NCBI GenBank assembly: GCA_963693285.1
Contig: OY848923.1
Location: 5,722,920-5,786,919 of the forward strand
DNA from: Xestospongia muta
Taxonomy: Eukaryota > Porifera > Demospongiae > Haplosclerida > Petrosiidae
Direction: 5' to 3'
Length of the DNA stretch: 64,000 nucleotides
In this document: piece after piece, positions 61,701 to 64,000 of the stretch
Numbering within the stretch: the first letter of the stretch is position 1
Layout: each line of letters begins with the position of its first letter
Notes under the pieces: model-generated
Database searches by the model: none
What the model was told of the DNA's origin: nothing
The model's input: only the letters and a program-made list of their open reading frames with translations
Translations under genes and position numbers: made by a program

Positions 61701-61860
61701 GTTTTAATTCACAAGCAATTTACTTTGCATACGATAGCAACCAATGCAAAACAACCCTCAACTACCAAAGTCACAGCAACCACACAAAGGACACAATTAC
61801 AAAAGGTTAAAATTGGGACAACAATAGTGCAAAATTAGCAGCCTCATATATGTAGGTAGA

Positions 61861-62719
61861 TAACAAATACCAATGCTTGTATTGTGAAATGGGGTATCAA
61901 ACCAGAAGTGGCCTTTTCAAACATAAGAAAGCTCTTCATTATGAACATTCTGGAACTCTTCATTGTCAGGAGCCTAACTGCCACTTCACAACACAAAGAC
62001 TAATACAGCTACGTGAACATTTAACAAACACACACAACATAGAGATGAAACTGAAGACAATGACATTTGCAGACAATGAAGGTATAATGCTATCCATGTA
62101 TCAGCTAAGAGGCTAGTGTTATATTAATCTCCCTGTAGAATTTAAAACATGGAAAACATGCTTTGAAGAAGAGACTTCATCTTCATTCATCAAAGCAACA
62201 GGAAACAAAAGGGACAGTGATGACAACTTAATATGTTACTATTATTGTAACAGAAGTGGATTTTACAATACAAAGGGGACTGGAAAACGACAGGTGAAAG
62301 TTCAAGGGACGTACTTTGATATCACTAACATTCAGGATTACATGACAAATGAAGCATGGGAAGCATTACAACAACTAGGTAAGGTGACATTACACTTCAA
62401 TCATACTATCATCAACACCAAACTACAGTGACTACTAAACGCCTTGAATGGATGTGCTCTCATTGCCAACTATCTACAACACACAGAGACATGATAGAAT
62501 GTGATGACTGCTGTAGATGGTTTCACTGGTAAGCATATTAAATGGTATATTATATATACTATATATAGAAATGACAACAATAATATACAGACCAAGATTA
62601 ACATATAATATGTGAACCTTCTATTTTGTAGGGCATGTGTAAATATTGAAAACCCACCAACTGCTGCCTGGATCTGCTCGAATTGCATTAAAATAAAGTC
62701 AATTAAAATAGAAGAATGA
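61861..62719 (+). pseudogene. MULE-related fragment: C2H2 fingers, MULE N-terminal domain, PHD finger
   Basis: The first exon (about 61861-62080) encodes two C2H2-like fingers (YQCLYCEMGYQTRSGLFKHK and HCQEPNC...HLTNTH). The second (about 62137-62378) has FKTWKTCFEEETSSSFIKAT and CYYYCNRSG, a pattern I associate with the N-terminal domain of metazoan MULE transposases, and ends NEAWEALQQLG. The last exons carry a PHD-like finger (CSHCQLSTTHRDMIECDDCC, RWFHW, then CSNC) and stop at 62717-62719. The tail matches the end of the 43,949 MULE gene in order and in the intron position after xFHW/xYHW. The transposase core is missing. Confidence 0.6.
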
Positions 62720-62874
62720 TTAAAATAGAAGAACGACTACACTAGATAACGTGTAATTATTAATTGTTACTCCGCCCATTATTTATTTTAAGTTGCTATG
62801 AATATATAATATACTCATTCTTGTGGAAACATTCCTGTGGAAACATTCCTGTTTTTAGCCGCTTCTCACCTAGA

Positions 62875-64000
62875 ATGGCTGTTGGAGGAGAAGAATCGTC
62901 TGCTTTTCTGAACGAAAAACCTACTTTACATGAGTTGTGTGAGTACGTTACAATTGGAACTAAGTGGTTCCTATTTGGTGTACTTCTCAAGTTAGACGAG
63001 AGAGAACTAGATGCTATTGAAGAGCTAAATAAAGATGTAGTTTATAAAGCAATGAAGATGTTTCGATTATGGTTGGATATCAATCCCTCTGCTACCAGGA
63101 GACAAGTTATTGATACATTAAGGATGAATACTATTAAAGAAAATGCCATTGCTGAGACCTATGAAAGAGGACTGACTGAAGGTGAGATCTTGTAGAGATA
63201 AGAATTATACATTCTATATAGTTAATATCAAAATGTAATGATACATCAGTCACTGATGTCTTAAAATAATGTAGTGTTGACTTTTAGAGTAGATAGTATG
63301 ACTGTTCTAGAATACCAAAGACCTAACATGACTATGTACACACTAATAACTACTAAAACTCTTCTCTAAATATATAGAGGTTGAAAGAAATGTTTCCAGT
63401 CCAGCATGTCATATATTACACAAACACTCCGAGAGACTTAAACAACTGGAACTTCCTGTTAAAACGTTATGTAAAGAGAAAGTCATCTCTAAAAAAATAT
63501 TGACTGGGAATGAAGTGATCAGATTAGGAGGGTTGCCAAATGATGGTGTATTGAGAGCACTTCGTACAAAGGTACTGAAGGAGTCTGGGAAATTACGAAA
63601 ATTTGCTGATGTTCTACAGAAAGAGGTAACAACTATATGTTGCTGAAGAAATACTCAAAGAGTGCAGTAAGTAAACAAGTTGTTGTGTGATTTCCCTTTA
63701 AATTTTAATGTTTTTCATATTGTATATAGATAATATTAATGATGATGGGACTATTCAAGGACACACTGTGGACAAAACTACTCAAAGAGGTATACTTATC
63801 TAATACTTTATTTAACAATACTTACTTTAACAAACAGAGACCACTGTCTCATCTGAGATAACACAACTTTATTGTTTTCAATCTGGTGTTTTTAATACAT
63901 TTTTGGATTGCTTTAAAGTCATTATCTCCTGATAGCTCGTTAATAGTGTTTAGCAATCTCAATGAATGTCTAGTGAGACGACTTAATATATGGAACACTT
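62875..64000 (+). CDS. Death-domain plus CARD-like adaptor gene, 3' end outside window
   Basis: Exons 62875-63181, 63378-63625, 63730-63789 and from 63919 to beyond the edge join in frame. Residues about 15-100 (LHELCEYV...WFLFGVLLKLDERELDAIEE...MFRLWLDINPSATRRQVIDTL) fit a Death domain. Exon 2 (ILHKHSERLKQLELPVKTLC...LGGLPNDGVLRALRTKVLK) resembles a CARD or similar Death-fold domain. Such adaptors assemble apoptosis or innate immune complexes in the cytosol. The Death-fold call is from pattern and helix spacing only. Which Death-fold subfamily applies, and what follows, cannot be judged here. Confidence 0.65.

Noticed and set aside
59987..62790. Full inverted termini for the second MULE-like region
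   Set aside because: ATTCATA and a GGGTG or GGGCG box occur near both ends, but the match is too short and irregular to set boundaries.

Overview
The window is AT-rich eukaryotic DNA with many short introns, EGF, kelch, kinase and Death-domain exons, and abundant DNA transposons. The gene styles (a kelch-plus-kinase family, a Vasa helicase, Death-domain proteins, cysteine-rich MULEs) suggest a sponge, perhaps a demosponge such as Amphimedon. This is an inference from gene content, not from a database match.

Left flank (1-7,665). A minus-strand gene of EGF repeats starts at 3931 and runs off the left edge. One of its introns holds a pogo/Tigger-like element (69-1853, TA target duplication), which itself contains a second inverted-repeat element. 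Upstream lie a very degraded Vasa fragment on the plus strand (about 4268-4695), a broken KDZ-like transposase on the minus strand (about 6409-6898) and a short hAT element (6957-7665).

Tandem array (7,666-59,600). A unit of about 8-10 kb is repeated five times, all on the plus strand. Each unit carries a six-exon gene (kelch beta-propeller, glutamine-rich coiled coil, tyrosine-kinase-like kinase), here K1-K5, followed by a Vasa/DDX4 gene or its remains, here V1-V5. Conceptual splicing gives open proteins of 760, 760, 763 and 774 residues for K1, K2, K4 and K5. K3 has two frameshifts in its kelch exons. Only V5 is a complete Vasa gene (12 exons, 748 residues). V2, V3 and V4 lost the central helicase exons by a deletion joining two (CT)n tracts, and V1 lost more. 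V1, V2 and V4 share a hAT (TTF-finger, DUF4371-like) insertion in the first Vasa intron. The kelch repeats differ between copies at a few corresponding residues in every blade, with third codon bases almost unchanged, while the kinase is nearly constant. This looks like a diversified recognition family feeding one common kinase output, and it is the most interesting signal in the window.

MULE insertion (43,949-48,425). Between V4 and K5 sits a Mutator-like element with inverted termini and a perfect 9-bp target duplication. It encodes a ubiquitin-specific protease domain, a MULE transposase core, a SWIM finger and a PHD-like finger in one multi-exon gene, now with frame breaks.

Right flank (59,510-64,000). 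Remains of a second MULE family follow: SWIM and CXXC fingers on the minus strand, C2H2 and PHD fingers on the plus strand. Last is the 5' part of a Death-domain plus CARD-like gene that runs off the right edge. No rRNA, tRNA or CRISPR array was recognised.
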